From Chitinophagaceae bacterium (GTDB taxonomy: Bacteria; Bacteroidota; Bacteroidia; Chitinophagales; Chitinophagaceae): 64,000 nt of DNA. The notes under the pieces were generated by a model. The model saw only the letters and a program-made list of their open reading frames with translations, did not search any database and had not been told where the DNA came from. How positions within the stretch are numbered: position 1 is the first letter of the stretch; each line of letters starts with the position of its first letter. This document shows, one piece after another, positions 36,780 through 46,183 of this stretch. The DNA lies in contig JAEUVO010000028.1 in the NCBI GenBank assembly GCA_016786885.1, forward strand, positions 62,001-126,000, read 5' to 3'. A program made the position numbers and the translations under genes.

Positions 36780-39770
36780 ATGAGAAAAGTTTTCAAGGCA
36801 CTGCCAGTGGCTATAGCCTGCCTGCTGGCTTGCGAGACCGTTTTTGCGCAGGTAAACATTACATCTACGGCGACAGCCTATACACAAAACTTCAACACCT
36901 TAAGGGCAACGGCCGGCACTTCGAGCACTTTGCCCCCCGGCTGGAAACTACTGGAAACCGGCAGCAGTGCTAATACCACCTATGCATCGGATGCAGGAGC
37001 CACGGCTACCGGTAATACATACAGCTATGGCACCGGCACGAATACCGAAAGAGCATTTGGCGCTTTGCGTTCCGGTTCGCTTATACCAACACTGGGGGTA
37101 CAGATCCGTAACAGTACCGGCACTACGATTACATCACTTACTATCAGTTATACAGGAGAACAATGGAGATGTGGCGCCACCGGCCGCAATGATCAGCTGG
37201 ATTTTCAATATAGCCTGAATGCGACTTCGCTTTCCACCGGTACCTGGACTGATAATAATACACTGGACTTTGCTTCACCAAGTACCACTGCCACAGGAGC
37301 AAAGGATGGTAATGCTGCAGCTAACCGTACTGTTAAGTCTGCTGTGATAACAGGATTGAATATTGCCAATAATGCAATTTTCTGGTTGCGCTGGAATGAC
37401 CTGGATGCAACTGGTGCAGATGATGGATTGAGTATTGATGATTTTTCTATCCAGCTGAATGGCAGTGATGTAACGGCACCCACAGCTGTTACTTATAATC
37501 CCGCCAGCGGAACAACAGGTGTTGCCCTGAATGGCAATCTCGTTCTTACGTTCAGCGAAAACATACAAAAAGGTACAGCCGGAAATATCCTTGTTAAACG
37601 AACAAGTGATAATGCAACAGTACAAACAACAGCAGTTACTTCTGCTGCCGTTACAGTGAGCAGTGCTACGGCCACTATTCCTTTCAACGGCCTGGCTTAC
37701 AGTACCGGTTATTATATAAACATCGATGCAGGTACTTTCAGAGACCTGGCTGGAAATAACTATGCAGGCATCAGCGCCACCGGCACCTGGACTTTCACCA
37801 CTATGGCAGCGCCGGCAGCTTCTGTTACTGTTAATCCGGCTTCGCTGGATTTTGGTTTTACGGCAGCAGGCTCTTCTTCCGTTGCACAAACATTTACATA
37901 TACAACAACTAATCTGAGTTCTTCACTAACGCTAACAGCACCGGCATCTTTTGAACTGTCAAAAGACGGATCAGCGTTTACTTCATCAGTGAATTATACG
38001 CTGGCAGAAGCACAGGCGGGACAAACGGTATATACCCGGTTCGTTCCTGGAACAGCCAATACAACATATAATGGCACGATCAACTTCAGCGGCACAGGGC
38101 TGAATGATAATAAAGTAAACCTTAGCGGCAACAGTATTGTGAGTTCAGGAACACTGAATCACTATTTTGGTAACCTGCATGCACACAGCAGTTATTCTGA
38201 TGGTAATGCTGATAATACAACCAAGATCCCGGCAGATGATTATGCTTATGCCAAGACAGCACTATGTATGGATTTTCTTGGTATCAGCGAACATAACCAT
38301 GCAACGGCAGGTATGAGTATTAATGACTGGCAACCCGGACGCAACCAGGCAGCCGCAGCCACTACGTCTGCCTTTGTTGGTTTATATGGTATGGAATGGG
38401 GTGTTATCAGTGGCGGCGGACATGTGATCGTATATGGAATGGACTCGCTGGTGGGATGGGAAGCCGGTAATTACCAGGTGTATGTTCCTAAGAATGTATA
38501 TACCGGGGCAGGTGGTTTGTTTGATATCCTCAATCGTCACGGAGGTAATGCATTGGCCTACCTTGCGCATCCTAACAGTACAGATTACAATAATGTACTG
38601 AACACCACATTTGATGTGAATGCAGATAATGCTATTGTTGGGGCTACTGTCGAAAGTGGCCCTGCTTTCTCCACCAATACTTCTTACACAGATCCGGGTA
38701 CTTCCATGTCGTACCTGAGTTATTACCGGAATATGCTGGCAAAAGGGTATCATCTCGGTCCGACAATTGATCATGATAATCACAATATGACCTTTGGTCA
38801 TACAGCAAAAACAAGATTGGTGATCATGGCCCCTTCACTGAGTGAAAACAATTTGTTATCAGGCATGCGGAATATGCGATTTTATGCCTCGCAGGATTGC
38901 AATGCCAAAATCAATTTTACTGTAAGTGCAGAATATATTGGCAGTATTGTTACAAAAGTGGGGGCGCCTGTTATTGAACTGAATACTGTCAGCACCACAT
39001 CGGCTATTACATCGGTGGCGATAATGTATGGTGTTCCCGGCAGCGGAACAGCGGCTACTCAACTGACCAGCTTCTCATCCGGTAACTTTACCTATACGGA
39101 TAATGCACTAGCAAACGGGGAACAACGCTATTATTACCTGGATATTACTGAAGCAGATGGCTCAAGAATTGTTACTTCACCTATCTGGTATACCCGTAAT
39201 GATGCAGCCCGCAGTACACCATCACCAGTTACCTCTTTCTTTACAGTGAATGAAACAGACCGTGTGATATTGAAATGGACAACAGAAAATGAAGAAGCTG
39301 ATCAGTGGTTTGAAATATTAAGATCAACGGACGGGGCCAAAACATTTGTCAGTTTAGGTACGGTTAACGGAAAAGGGTTTTCTTTCTATAACCAAACCTA
39401 TGCACTGACAGATATGCAACCCTTTGCAGGGCTGGCTTATTACCGCCTGGTACAGCGAAATAAAAATGGAGAGATACGCTTTACCGACATGAAAGTGGTT
39501 AGCCGCAGCGCTATACCATCTTCTTACTTCACTGTTTATCCCAACCCGGTACAGGGCATGCTGAATATTAAAATATCATCGCCGGTAAATGATAAAACCA
39601 TAGCTGAAGTATTTGACATGAATGGTAAACGTATTATCAGCCGCTCCTTTACTATAACTGCCGGTATGCAAACAGTGAGCCTGGATATGAGCCGGCTTGG
39701 CAATGGTACTTATATGCTGAGAATGACACTGGATGGCAAAACAACATCACAACTGGTGAACAAATTTTAA
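36780..39770 (+). CDS. Secreted PHP-domain phosphoesterase-like protein with T9SS sorting domain
   Basis: A 996-residue secreted protein. Signal peptide: residues 1-23. A Big_5-like Ig domain follows (VTAPTAVTYNPASGTTGVAL), then a second beta domain. The PHP module begins with FGNLHAHSSYSDGN, and metal ligands continue with GISEHNHA, AHPNS and DHDNHN. This matches secreted CehA-like PHP phosphoesterases. The last 80 residues are a T9SS sorting domain (YPNPVQGMLNIK, GTYMLRMTL). The substrate is unknown, but phosphate ester cleavage at the cell surface fits. Confidence 0.85.
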   Translation: MRKVFKALPVAIACLLACETVFAQVNITSTATAYTQNFNTLRATAGTSSTLPPGWKLLETGSSANTTYASDAGATATGNTYSYGTGTNTERAFGALRSGSLIPTLGVQIRNSTGTTITSLTISYTGEQWRCGATGRNDQLDFQYSLNATSLSTGTWTDNNTLDFASPSTTATGAKDGNAAANRTVKSAVITGLNIANNAIFWLRWNDLDATGADDGLSIDDFSIQLNGSDVTAPTAVTYNPASGTTGVALNGNLVLTFSENIQKGTAGNILVKRTSDNATVQTTAVTSAAVTVSSATATIPFNGLAYSTGYYINIDAGTFRDLAGNNYAGISATGTWTFTTMAAPAASVTVNPASLDFGFTAAGSSSVAQTFTYTTTNLSSSLTLTAPASFELSKDGSAFTSSVNYTLAEAQAGQTVYTRFVPGTANTTYNGTINFSGTGLNDNKVNLSGNSIVSSGTLNHYFGNLHAHSSYSDGNADNTTKIPADDYAYAKTALCMDFLGISEHNHATAGMSINDWQPGRNQAAAATTSAFVGLYGMEWGVISGGGHVIVYGMDSLVGWEAGNYQVYVPKNVYTGAGGLFDILNRHGGNALAYLAHPNSTDYNNVLNTTFDVNADNAIVGATVESGPAFSTNTSYTDPGTSMSYLSYYRNMLAKGYHLGPTIDHDNHNMTFGHTAKTRLVIMAPSLSENNLLSGMRNMRFYASQDCNAKINFTVSAEYIGSIVTKVGAPVIELNTVSTTSAITSVAIMYGVPGSGTAATQLTSFSSGNFTYTDNALANGEQRYYYLDITEADGSRIVTSPIWYTRNDAARSTPSPVTSFFTVNETDRVILKWTTENEEADQWFEILRSTDGAKTFVSLGTVNGKGFSFYNQTYALTDMQPFAGLAYYRLVQRNKNGEIRFTDMKVVSRSAIPSSYFTVYPNPVQGMLNIKISSPVNDKTIAEVFDMNGKRIISRSFTITAGMQTVSLDMSRLGNGTYMLRMTLDGKTTSQLVNKF

Positions 39771-39789
39771 CGGAGTCAATAAAACATAA

Positions 39790-39825
39790 ATAAACCCATC
39801 CTGAGCAGGATGGGTTTATTTATTT
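39790..39825. terminator. Bidirectional hairpin terminator
   Basis: About 11-bp stem (39791-39801 with 39806-39816) with a tight loop, followed by T-rich sequence on the plus strand. It separates the convergent PHP and lipoprotein genes. Confidence 0.78.
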
Positions 39826-39838
39826 ACTGTTTTAGGTA

Positions 39839-40384
39839 TCACATCTTCCGTTTAGCCCGGTTATATTGCAGCAGCATATCTGCTTTACCATCTTTATTGA
39901 TGCGCCATGTTTCCATCAATGAAGTAGTGTCTTTTTTTCCTTTGGTGTCAGTGTTGATCTCGGTAGCCCATACCAGCACCCAGTTTTCTTTTTTATCAGT
40001 ACTGTATACTGGCATCACAGCATCAATGGTGTCTATCACAGTAGTGTACCTTGCTCTTGCTCTTTTCCAGTCAGCCATCAGGCTGTCGGCTCCTTTGATC
40101 ATTTTGTTGTCGGCGTGAAAAGCGACAATGGTGTCAGCCACCCAGTTCTTCATATTATCAAGGGTGTTGTTTTCCCAGTCTTTCCAGCTGCCTTGCAGTA
40201 TGGTGGCCACATATTCAGGATGGCTGCCCATTTCAAAAGAAGAAGAATAAGCGGCTTTGTAGGGAAGTTCCACTGCCGGCTTGTTAACGGGTGTTGCCTC
40301 GCCGGTTCCGGTGTCAGATTTTTTTTCGTTGTTGCAGGCAACCATGAATGCTGCTGCAACGAACAGCAATACGATCTTTTTCAT
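39839..40384 (-). CDS. NTF2-like lipoprotein of unknown function
   Basis: A 181-residue lipoprotein with lipobox at residue 17 (AAFMVACNN). The mature part shows an NTF2/SnoaL-like pattern (MKNWVADTIVAFHADNKMI, WRINKDGKADMLLQY), as in other Bacteroidota proteins annotated only as hypothetical. Function unknown. It starts about 170 bases from the divergent saccharopine dehydrogenase-like gene. Confidence 0.6.
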   Translation of the reverse strand: MKKIVLLFVAAAFMVACNNEKKSDTGTGEATPVNKPAVELPYKAAYSSSFEMGSHPEYVATILQGSWKDWENNTLDNMKNWVADTIVAFHADNKMIKGADSLMADWKRARARYTTVIDTIDAVMPVYSTDKKENWVLVWATEINTDTKGKKDTTSLMETWRINKDGKADMLLQYNRAKRKM

Positions 40385-40552
40385 TATTATGTTGGTTTAT
40401 AGATGACCTCTTCCGGAACGGATGCAATGTTGCTTTAATGGGGGACAGGTAGCTGGGCGAAGGATAAGGAGGTCGCAAACAGAAAGGTAAGTAATTAATT
40501 CCGGCAAACCCTTTTTTTGCTTCCGTTACCTTTGCACCAAATTTGATACGCT

Positions 40553-41662
40553 ATGACGATTGCAGTTTTAGGAGCAGGCATGGTAGGCCGTGCCATAGCA
40601 TTGGATCTCGCCAAAAAATATTCTGTTACTTCTTTTGACCTGAGCAAAGAAAATTTGCTGGCCCTGCAGCAACGAAATAGCGCCGTACAAACAGTAACGG
40701 CTGATCTTTCCCGCTTTGATGAATACAAAAAATGGTTATCTCCATTTGATATAGTTGTAACAGCTGTACCCGGTTTTATGGGATATAAAACACTGGAAAC
40801 AGTAATACAGGCAGGAAAGAATGTGGTGGATATATCTTTTTTTCCCGAAGATGCATTGCAACTCGATAAGCTGGCCAAAGAAAAAGGAGTAACGGCAATA
40901 ACCGACTGCGGTGTGGCGCCGGGAATGAGCAATTTCATTATCGGCCGGTATAATGCAGCCATGAAAGTAAAAGCATTTGAATGTTATGTGGGAGGATTAC
41001 CCAAAGAACGAAAACCACCATTTCAGTATAAAGCACCTTTTTCTCCCGTGGATGTGATACAGGAATACATACGTCCTGCAAGACTGGTGGAGAAGGGAAA
41101 TGTTGTAATCAAACCGGCACTAAGCGAAAGAGAAAGAATACATTTTGACAAAGCCGGAGAACTGGAAGCATTTAATACAGACGGGCTGCGGTCATTACTA
41201 TTTACGATGGATCATATTCCGGATATGAAAGAAAAAACATTGCGCTACCCCGGTCATATTGATCTCATTATCGCCTTGCAGCAGGCGGGTTTTTTTGATA
41301 CCACTCCTCTTGTAGTTAATAATACACCGGTTTCTCCTCTCGATTTCACTTCCAGGCTGCTGGTGAACGAATGGAAACTGGGTGAAGAGGAAGAAGAATT
41401 TACGGTGATGAAAGTGATTATAATAGGAGAGGATAAAATGGTTGAGTACGACCTGTATGATGAGTATGATCCCGTTACCAAAACTTCTTCCATGGCGAGA
41501 ACAACCGGTTATACCTGTACTGCTGCTGTGAATTTAATTACCAAAGGATTGTTTACTGGAAAAGGTGTCTTCCCTCCTGAGTTGATCGGCGATAAGGAAG
41601 AGTGCTTTGATTTTGTACTGGGATATTTGAAAGAACGCAATGTTATTTGGAAAAAAAGTTAA
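40553..41662 (+). CDS. Saccharopine dehydrogenase family protein
   Basis: A 369-residue NAD(P)-dependent enzyme. The N-terminal Rossmann motif is VLGAGMVGRAIALDL. A middle segment matches the family's substrate region (TAITDCGVAPGMSNFIIGRY), and the C-terminal domain includes TGYTCTAAVNLITKG. Relatives act in lysine or carboxynorspermidine metabolism. The exact substrate is not clear from sequence. It ends close to a terminator shared with the NifU-like gene on the other strand. Confidence 0.85.
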   Translation: MTIAVLGAGMVGRAIALDLAKKYSVTSFDLSKENLLALQQRNSAVQTVTADLSRFDEYKKWLSPFDIVVTAVPGFMGYKTLETVIQAGKNVVDISFFPEDALQLDKLAKEKGVTAITDCGVAPGMSNFIIGRYNAAMKVKAFECYVGGLPKERKPPFQYKAPFSPVDVIQEYIRPARLVEKGNVVIKPALSERERIHFDKAGELEAFNTDGLRSLLFTMDHIPDMKEKTLRYPGHIDLIIALQQAGFFDTTPLVVNNTPVSPLDFTSRLLVNEWKLGEEEEEFTVMKVIIIGEDKMVEYDLYDEYDPVTKTSSMARTTGYTCTAAVNLITKGLFTGKGVFPPELIGDKEECFDFVLGYLKERNVIWKKS

Positions 41663-41675
41663 TCAGAAGCCAATA

Positions 41676-41700
41676 AAAAAGCGGCCATCGGCCGCTTTCC
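41676..41700 (-). terminator. Rho-independent terminator of the NifU-like gene
   Basis: Perfect 9-bp stem (41678-41686 with 41690-41698) with a 3-nt loop; T run follows on the minus strand. It lies between the convergent saccharopine dehydrogenase-like and NifU-like genes. Confidence 0.82.
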
Positions 41701-41728
41701 TGTTAAACTTTATAAATCGTAGTTCTGC

Positions 41729-42325
41729 TTACTCCGCTTCTGCCACCACTTCTTTCACTTCAGGTATCATCCGTTTCATCATTCCTTCAATACCTGCTTT
41801 CAGGGTGATCATGGATGAAGGACAGCCACTGCAGCTTCCTTGCATAGCAAGGTTTACGGTGCCGGCTTCATAGCTTTTAAATTGGATAGCGCCGCCATCC
41901 ATCTCTACGGCCGGGCGAACATAATTATCTAATAATTCTTTGATACGTTTTACTACATCATCGTCGTCAGCCGCCACTTCATTACTGCTGGATTGTTTTA
42001 CTGCGGCGAGTTCTTCTTCATTTACCACGGCCTTACCCTCTTCGAGATAATCCTTTAAAAACTGGCGGATAGAGGGGATCACATCATTCCAGTCTGTTTC
42101 CGGAGTCTTGGTCATGGTCACAAAATTGCTGGCAATAAATACAGCTTTAATAAAAGGGAAACCAAATAATTCAGTAGCCAGCGGTGAGGGTTTGGCGCTT
42201 TCAGCATCCGGAAAATCGATGCTCTTACCCGGGTATAACAATTTGTTAGCCACAAACTTCATAGTCTCCGGGTTGGGCGTCATTTCGGTATAAATGCTGA
42301 TGATAGGGTTGCCTGTTTTGATCAT
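41729..42325 (-). CDS. NifU-like iron-sulfur scaffold/carrier (Nfu type)
   Basis: A 198-residue protein with an N-terminal Nfu_N domain (TEMTPNPETMKFVANKLL) and a C-terminal NifU domain with the CxxC cluster motif in GSCSGCPSS. It carries 4Fe-4S clusters to apo-enzymes in the cytosol. The linker contains an acidic low-complexity stretch (DDDDVVKR). It ends at a strong terminator. Confidence 0.92.
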   Translation of the reverse strand: MIKTGNPIISIYTEMTPNPETMKFVANKLLYPGKSIDFPDAESAKPSPLATELFGFPFIKAVFIASNFVTMTKTPETDWNDVIPSIRQFLKDYLEEGKAVVNEEELAAVKQSSSNEVAADDDDVVKRIKELLDNYVRPAVEMDGGAIQFKSYEAGTVNLAMQGSCSGCPSSMITLKAGIEGMMKRMIPEVKEVVAEAE

Positions 42326-42396
42326 AACTCACTATTTGATGTGTAAAAATAACAACAATTCCCGGTGGATGTTTACGAAGGCGGGAAAGAGGAATT

Positions 42397-42475
42397 ATGA
42401 AGTATGAGGTAAGGGATCTGCTAATTGACTGGACGACAGAGCGGTTAGCCGTTCCTCTCTTATTTCATACTTCAT
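42397..42475. repeat. Long inverted repeat between nfu-like and ICMT-like genes
   Basis: A 17-bp arm (42397-42413) pairs with 42459-42475 with two G-T wobble positions, around a 45-nt loop that itself has a small CGG/CCG hairpin. It lies in the 160-base gap upstream of the NifU-like gene and downstream of the ICMT-like gene. It could be an intergenic mini-element or a transcription attenuator. Confidence 0.7.
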
Positions 42476-42485
42476 ACGTCTTTTT

Positions 42486-43244
42486 CTATTCTTTAAACTT
42501 TCCTGTCTTTTTAAAGTAGCGGATCAGCAGATAAACCAAGAGCAGAATTCCCAACACAACAGCAAGGCGAATTAAATGTGCATAGCCCATTCCCAAAGCC
42601 TCAAGGCCATTTGCAGCCTCCCCTTTATACCCCGTTAACTTAGGATAGTTGAGAAAAAGTATTAGTGTGATACCGATCAGCCAGATGAACTGGGTAGTAT
42701 GTTCTTTCAGTATCCACCTTTTCCAGTTAAATTCCATGCTGCCAAATGTTTTTCCGATTCCTTTCAGGTTGGGGAACCAGCGGTTTACTTTCTTACAGTA
42801 GGCATCAAAGCCAGCGCCGAACTTTCCGCGGAGAAAATTTTCTTCTGCTAATACTATAGCCTGGTAAATAAACAGGAAAACAGGGATCATAATACCAACA
42901 TAGAATAAAGAATTGGCAAGGATACCTACTCCAAGCAGCATTAAAATATTTCCAACATATAAAGGATTGCGGCAATGATTGAAGATACCATCTGTTACCA
43001 GCCCTTCTGCATAAGGTTTCCCTTCTTTGCCACCACGAACAATATAGGCAAGCCCGATAGTAAGCCCCCGGGTAAGCTGGCCTAAACAGGTAACGAATAA
43101 ACCAATACTGATGGGCCATACGTAATAATAATCTCCAAATTGCTCTTTGGAAAATAAGGGCCAGGAAGGAATAAATAAAGCACCGTAAAAAAGAATGAAT
43201 ATCCAGTTGCGGTACTTGAAGAAAAAATTACCAATACTAACCAT
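42486..43244 (-). CDS. Isoprenylcysteine carboxyl methyltransferase-like membrane methyltransferase
   Basis: A 252-residue membrane protein of about six segments. It carries the ICMT/PEMT-type SAM-binding signature GIFNHCRNPLYVGNILMLLG and the downstream EENFLRGKFGAGFDAYCKKV motif. Such enzymes methylate lipids or small molecules in the membrane. The target is unknown. It starts six bases downstream of cmoA's stop and is cotranscribed with it. Confidence 0.85.
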   Translation of the reverse strand: MVSIGNFFFKYRNWIFILFYGALFIPSWPLFSKEQFGDYYYVWPISIGLFVTCLGQLTRGLTIGLAYIVRGGKEGKPYAEGLVTDGIFNHCRNPLYVGNILMLLGVGILANSLFYVGIMIPVFLFIYQAIVLAEENFLRGKFGAGFDAYCKKVNRWFPNLKGIGKTFGSMEFNWKRWILKEHTTQFIWLIGITLILFLNYPKLTGYKGEAANGLEALGMGYAHLIRLAVVLGILLLVYLLIRYFKKTGKFKE

Positions 43245-43249
43245 GCCAA

Positions 43250-43978
43250 TTATTTTTTTACTGCAACAAGACCCGCAAAATTATACCACTTAAAAAAAAC
43301 TTCGCAATGAGCAAAGCCTTTGTCCCGTAGCAGGGTGATGTTTTCACTTAATTTGTAAGGGACCAATACATTTTCCAGTGCTTCTCTTTTCTGGGAGATC
43401 TCCATCTCGCTGTAATTGTTGCGGCGTTTGTAGTTATAATAGTAATTGATAAAATCACGGTTGAAATTGCTTTCTTCTGCCAGTATCTTTTCTACCAATA
43501 TGAGCACACCACCCGGATTTAATCCGTTATAAATATCCTGCAGTAGCCGTTCCCGGTAGATAGGCCGCACAAACTGCAACGTAAGACAAAGAACAACCAC
43601 GGAAGCATTTTCAATTTTTACTCCCTGCCCCAGGTCCGCACAGCGCAATTCATAAGGACGGGAAAAGCCCAGCTCCATCAGCTTGGATTTGCATTTATCC
43701 AGCATCTCCTGCGAATCATCCACTCCAATGAATTTGATCTGCTGATTCACCATCGTGTCCATACCAATCATTGTGGTACCGGTAGAACAACCCAGGTCGT
43801 AAACAAAAGTTTCTTCCCGGGCATGATCAGCAGCAAGTTCAGCCATCATACGTTGTATCTCTCCGTAGTACGGTACCGAACGATTCACCATATCATCGAA
43901 CACCTTGGCTACATTAGCACCAAACTTAAAATCACTGGCTTTTTCTATTTCGCCTTTAAAAACTTCATCTTTGCCCAT
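43250..43978 (-). CDS. cmoA: Carboxy-S-adenosyl-L-methionine synthase
   Basis: A 242-residue SAM-dependent protein that converts SAM and prephenate to carboxy-SAM, the donor used by CmoB for tRNA wobble uridine modification. Visible: methyltransferase motif YDLGCSTGTT, VVLCLTLQFV, and the family's C-terminal helices. I chose the ATG at 43978 (MGKDEVFKGEIE). CmoB is not in the window. The ICMT-like gene is directly downstream on the same strand. Confidence 0.87.
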   Translation of the reverse strand: MGKDEVFKGEIEKASDFKFGANVAKVFDDMVNRSVPYYGEIQRMMAELAADHAREETFVYDLGCSTGTTMIGMDTMVNQQIKFIGVDDSQEMLDKCKSKLMELGFSRPYELRCADLGQGVKIENASVVVLCLTLQFVRPIYRERLLQDIYNGLNPGGVLILVEKILAEESNFNRDFINYYYNYKRRNNYSEMEISQKREALENVLVPYKLSENITLLRDKGFAHCEVFFKWYNFAGLVAVKK

Positions 43979-44054
43979 AACAAGAATTAAGGCCACAAAG
44001 TAACGCATTTTACAGCGGAGTAAACCAAACGATGGCCTGTAACGTATTAACTAT

Positions 44055-44408
44055 ATGAAGAAAATCTATCACCTCGGTAACTGCACCACCTGCCAGGCTA
44101 TTATCAATGAGACTAAAGTGGATCAAAAGGGGTTTGCTATGCAGGATATCAAGTTCGAAAAGATTACTCCGGCGCAACTGGAGGAAATGAAAGTTATGAC
44201 TGGTAGTTACGAAGCGTTGTTCAGCCGCCGGGCCATGAAATATAAAGAGCTGGGATTAAAAGATAAAAAGCTGGAAGAAAAAGATTACCGGAAGTATATA
44301 CTGGAGGAATATACTTTTCTTAAAAGACCTGTTGTTATCCTTAATGATAAGATCTTCATTGGAAGTGAAAAGAAAACAGTGAAAGCATTGAAGAACGCTG
44401 TTAAATAA
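44055..44408 (+). CDS. ArsC/Spx-like thioredoxin-fold protein
   Basis: A 117-residue ArsC-family protein with CTTC near the N-terminus (GNCTTCQA, Cys10/Cys13), LFSRRAMKYKELGLKDKKL, and the conserved FLKRPVVILNDKIFIG segment. It could be a glutaredoxin-dependent arsenate reductase-like enzyme or a redox-active relative; the function is not certain. Its stop lies one base from the end of the convergent transporter gene. Confidence 0.82.
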   Translation: MKKIYHLGNCTTCQAIINETKVDQKGFAMQDIKFEKITPAQLEEMKVMTGSYEALFSRRAMKYKELGLKDKKLEEKDYRKYILEEYTFLKRPVVILNDKIFIGSEKKTVKALKNAVK

Positions 44409-44409
44409 A

Positions 44410-46080
44410 CTACATCAATAACAGGATCAATAACTGTGCTGCTACAATTCGTAAGATCATTGTCAGCGGATAAACTGTAGCATAAGTGACCGATGGAATA
44501 TCACTGCCAGCCAGTTTGGTGGCAAAAGCCAATGCCGGCGGATCAGTGGAGGCACCGGCGAGTAATCCGCAAACTTCGAAATAGGTTTTCTTAAAATATT
44601 TGCGGGCAATAAATCCTACGAGTAACAATGGAATGACAGTTATGAGAATGCCCATGCCGATCCAGATCCAGCCACGGCCATCTGCAAAGGCAATTGATAA
44701 ATTCTTACCGCTGCTTAATCCCACACTGGCGAGAAACAGGCTGATGCCGAGTTCACGGATCATCAGGTTAGCGCTATTTGTAGTATAATTATTCAGGTAA
44801 AATAAATTTCCAAAGCGGCTTAGCGTCAATGCAATGATCAGCGGGCCGCCGGCCATGCCTATTTTCACTGCTACCGGCATATTGGGAAAATGAAAAGGAA
44901 TGCTGCCCAGAATAACACCCAGTACAATGCCCATGAATATGGGCGCCAGGTCCGGCACTTCTAATTTTTTAAGAGAGTTACCCAGTGCTTCAGTTACTAC
45001 CTGCACACCTTCTTCTGTACCCACCACTTTTATTGTATCTCCCAGTTGTAAAAAAATATCTCCATGCGGTACCATCTCAATACCGGCACGGCTTAATCTT
45101 GTTAAAGTGAATTCCTGCTGATGCAGTTCCGGGATATCACCAAGCCTTTTATGTGTTACGGCTGTTCTTGTTACCACAATATGCCTGGAGATCAAATCAC
45201 TTTCTTTAGCTGTTTTCAGGTTCATGGAGCTGGGAGGGCCAATCAATAATTTCAATTGCTCCATTTCTTGTTTAGAAGCTACTACCAGCAACACATCATT
45301 CTCTGCAAGTACTATATCAGGAGTAGGAGTGATAATTTCTCCTTTGTGAAACATTCTTGACACTACCACTGGTTCTTTTAATAAGTCAAACAGTTTTCGC
45401 AAAGGTTGCCCCAGCAATTGTTTATTCTCCAGGCTCAGATGCATAGACACCGGCCTGTTGCCCCGTAATACTCCCAGCTTGCGGTGAAGCTCCTGTTCTT
45501 TTTCAATTTTTACATTGAATATCTTCTTCAGTAATAACAAAGAACCAATGATACCAAATACACCTAACGGATAGGTAACGGCATAGGCCAGGGTGATCAA
45601 TGATTTGTCTGCTACGGCCACATGCATATCGCTTACAGCAGCCTGCGCAGCCGCCAGACCCGGCGTATTGGTAACAGCACCACTCATCACACCAGCCATT
45701 ACTGCAATACTGTTGCTGCTTAACAGGTAAAGTACCACCGTAATGATGACACCGGTTGCCACAATTGCTAAAGCCAGCAGGTTATTGGTCATTGCATTTT
45801 TCTTCAGGGATGCCCAGAAGCCCGGACCTACCTGCAAGCCGATGGAATAGACAAATAAGATGAGGCCAAACTCTTTGACAAAATGTTCAGTACCCGGATC
45901 TATCTCCACACCGAGATAAGAAAATAAAAGACCGGCAAAAAGCACCCATGTTATGCCTAAAGAGATACCGGCTATTTTGATGCGACCCATCCAGATGCCA
46001 ATAGCAATCACCAGTCCATATATAATGACTGACTGAGCAATGGATGCTTTTGTAAAAAGATCATGTAACCATTCTGGCAT
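44410..46080 (-). CDS. Aspartate:alanine exchanger (AAE) family transporter
   Basis: A 556-residue inner-membrane transporter. Two membrane halves of about five segments each (residues 10-180 and 375-556) flank two TrkA_C/RCK_C-like cytoplasmic domains (GQPLRKLFDLLKEPVVVSRM and DIPELHQQEFTLTRLSRAGI). This is the YidE/YbjL-type AAE family layout. Substrate unknown. The gene is preceded by a long hairpin after pckG. Confidence 0.88.
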   Translation of the reverse strand: MPEWLHDLFTKASIAQSVIIYGLVIAIGIWMGRIKIAGISLGITWVLFAGLLFSYLGVEIDPGTEHFVKEFGLILFVYSIGLQVGPGFWASLKKNAMTNNLLALAIVATGVIITVVLYLLSSNSIAVMAGVMSGAVTNTPGLAAAQAAVSDMHVAVADKSLITLAYAVTYPLGVFGIIGSLLLLKKIFNVKIEKEQELHRKLGVLRGNRPVSMHLSLENKQLLGQPLRKLFDLLKEPVVVSRMFHKGEIITPTPDIVLAENDVLLVVASKQEMEQLKLLIGPPSSMNLKTAKESDLISRHIVVTRTAVTHKRLGDIPELHQQEFTLTRLSRAGIEMVPHGDIFLQLGDTIKVVGTEEGVQVVTEALGNSLKKLEVPDLAPIFMGIVLGVILGSIPFHFPNMPVAVKIGMAGGPLIIALTLSRFGNLFYLNNYTTNSANLMIRELGISLFLASVGLSSGKNLSIAFADGRGWIWIGMGILITVIPLLLVGFIARKYFKKTYFEVCGLLAGASTDPPALAFATKLAGSDIPSVTYATVYPLTMILRIVAAQLLILLLM

Positions 46081-46105
46081 AAAAAGAATTCAAATCAACA
46101 AACAC

Positions 46106-46146
46106 CACAAACCGGTGGCAGGCCAATGTCTGCCGCCGGGTTTGTG
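46106..46146 (-). terminator. Hairpin terminator of pckG
   Basis: A 16-17 nt arm (46106-46121) pairs with 46130-46146 with one bulge and a wobble pair, 8-nt loop. On the minus strand it is followed by a T-rich stretch. It lies between pckG and the AAE transporter gene. Confidence 0.7.
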
Positions 46147-46183
46147 ATTGTAAAAATAGCAGGCAATCAATCAGAGGTCACTC

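Noticed and set aside
37275-37889. 204-codon open frame on the minus strand
   Set aside because: It lies fully inside the T9SS PHP-domain gene on the opposite strand, with a Cys-rich, low-complexity translation typical of a shadow frame.
38382-38801. 139-codon open frame on the minus strand
   Set aside because: Antisense to the PHP domain, whose motifs are clearly encoded on the plus strand.
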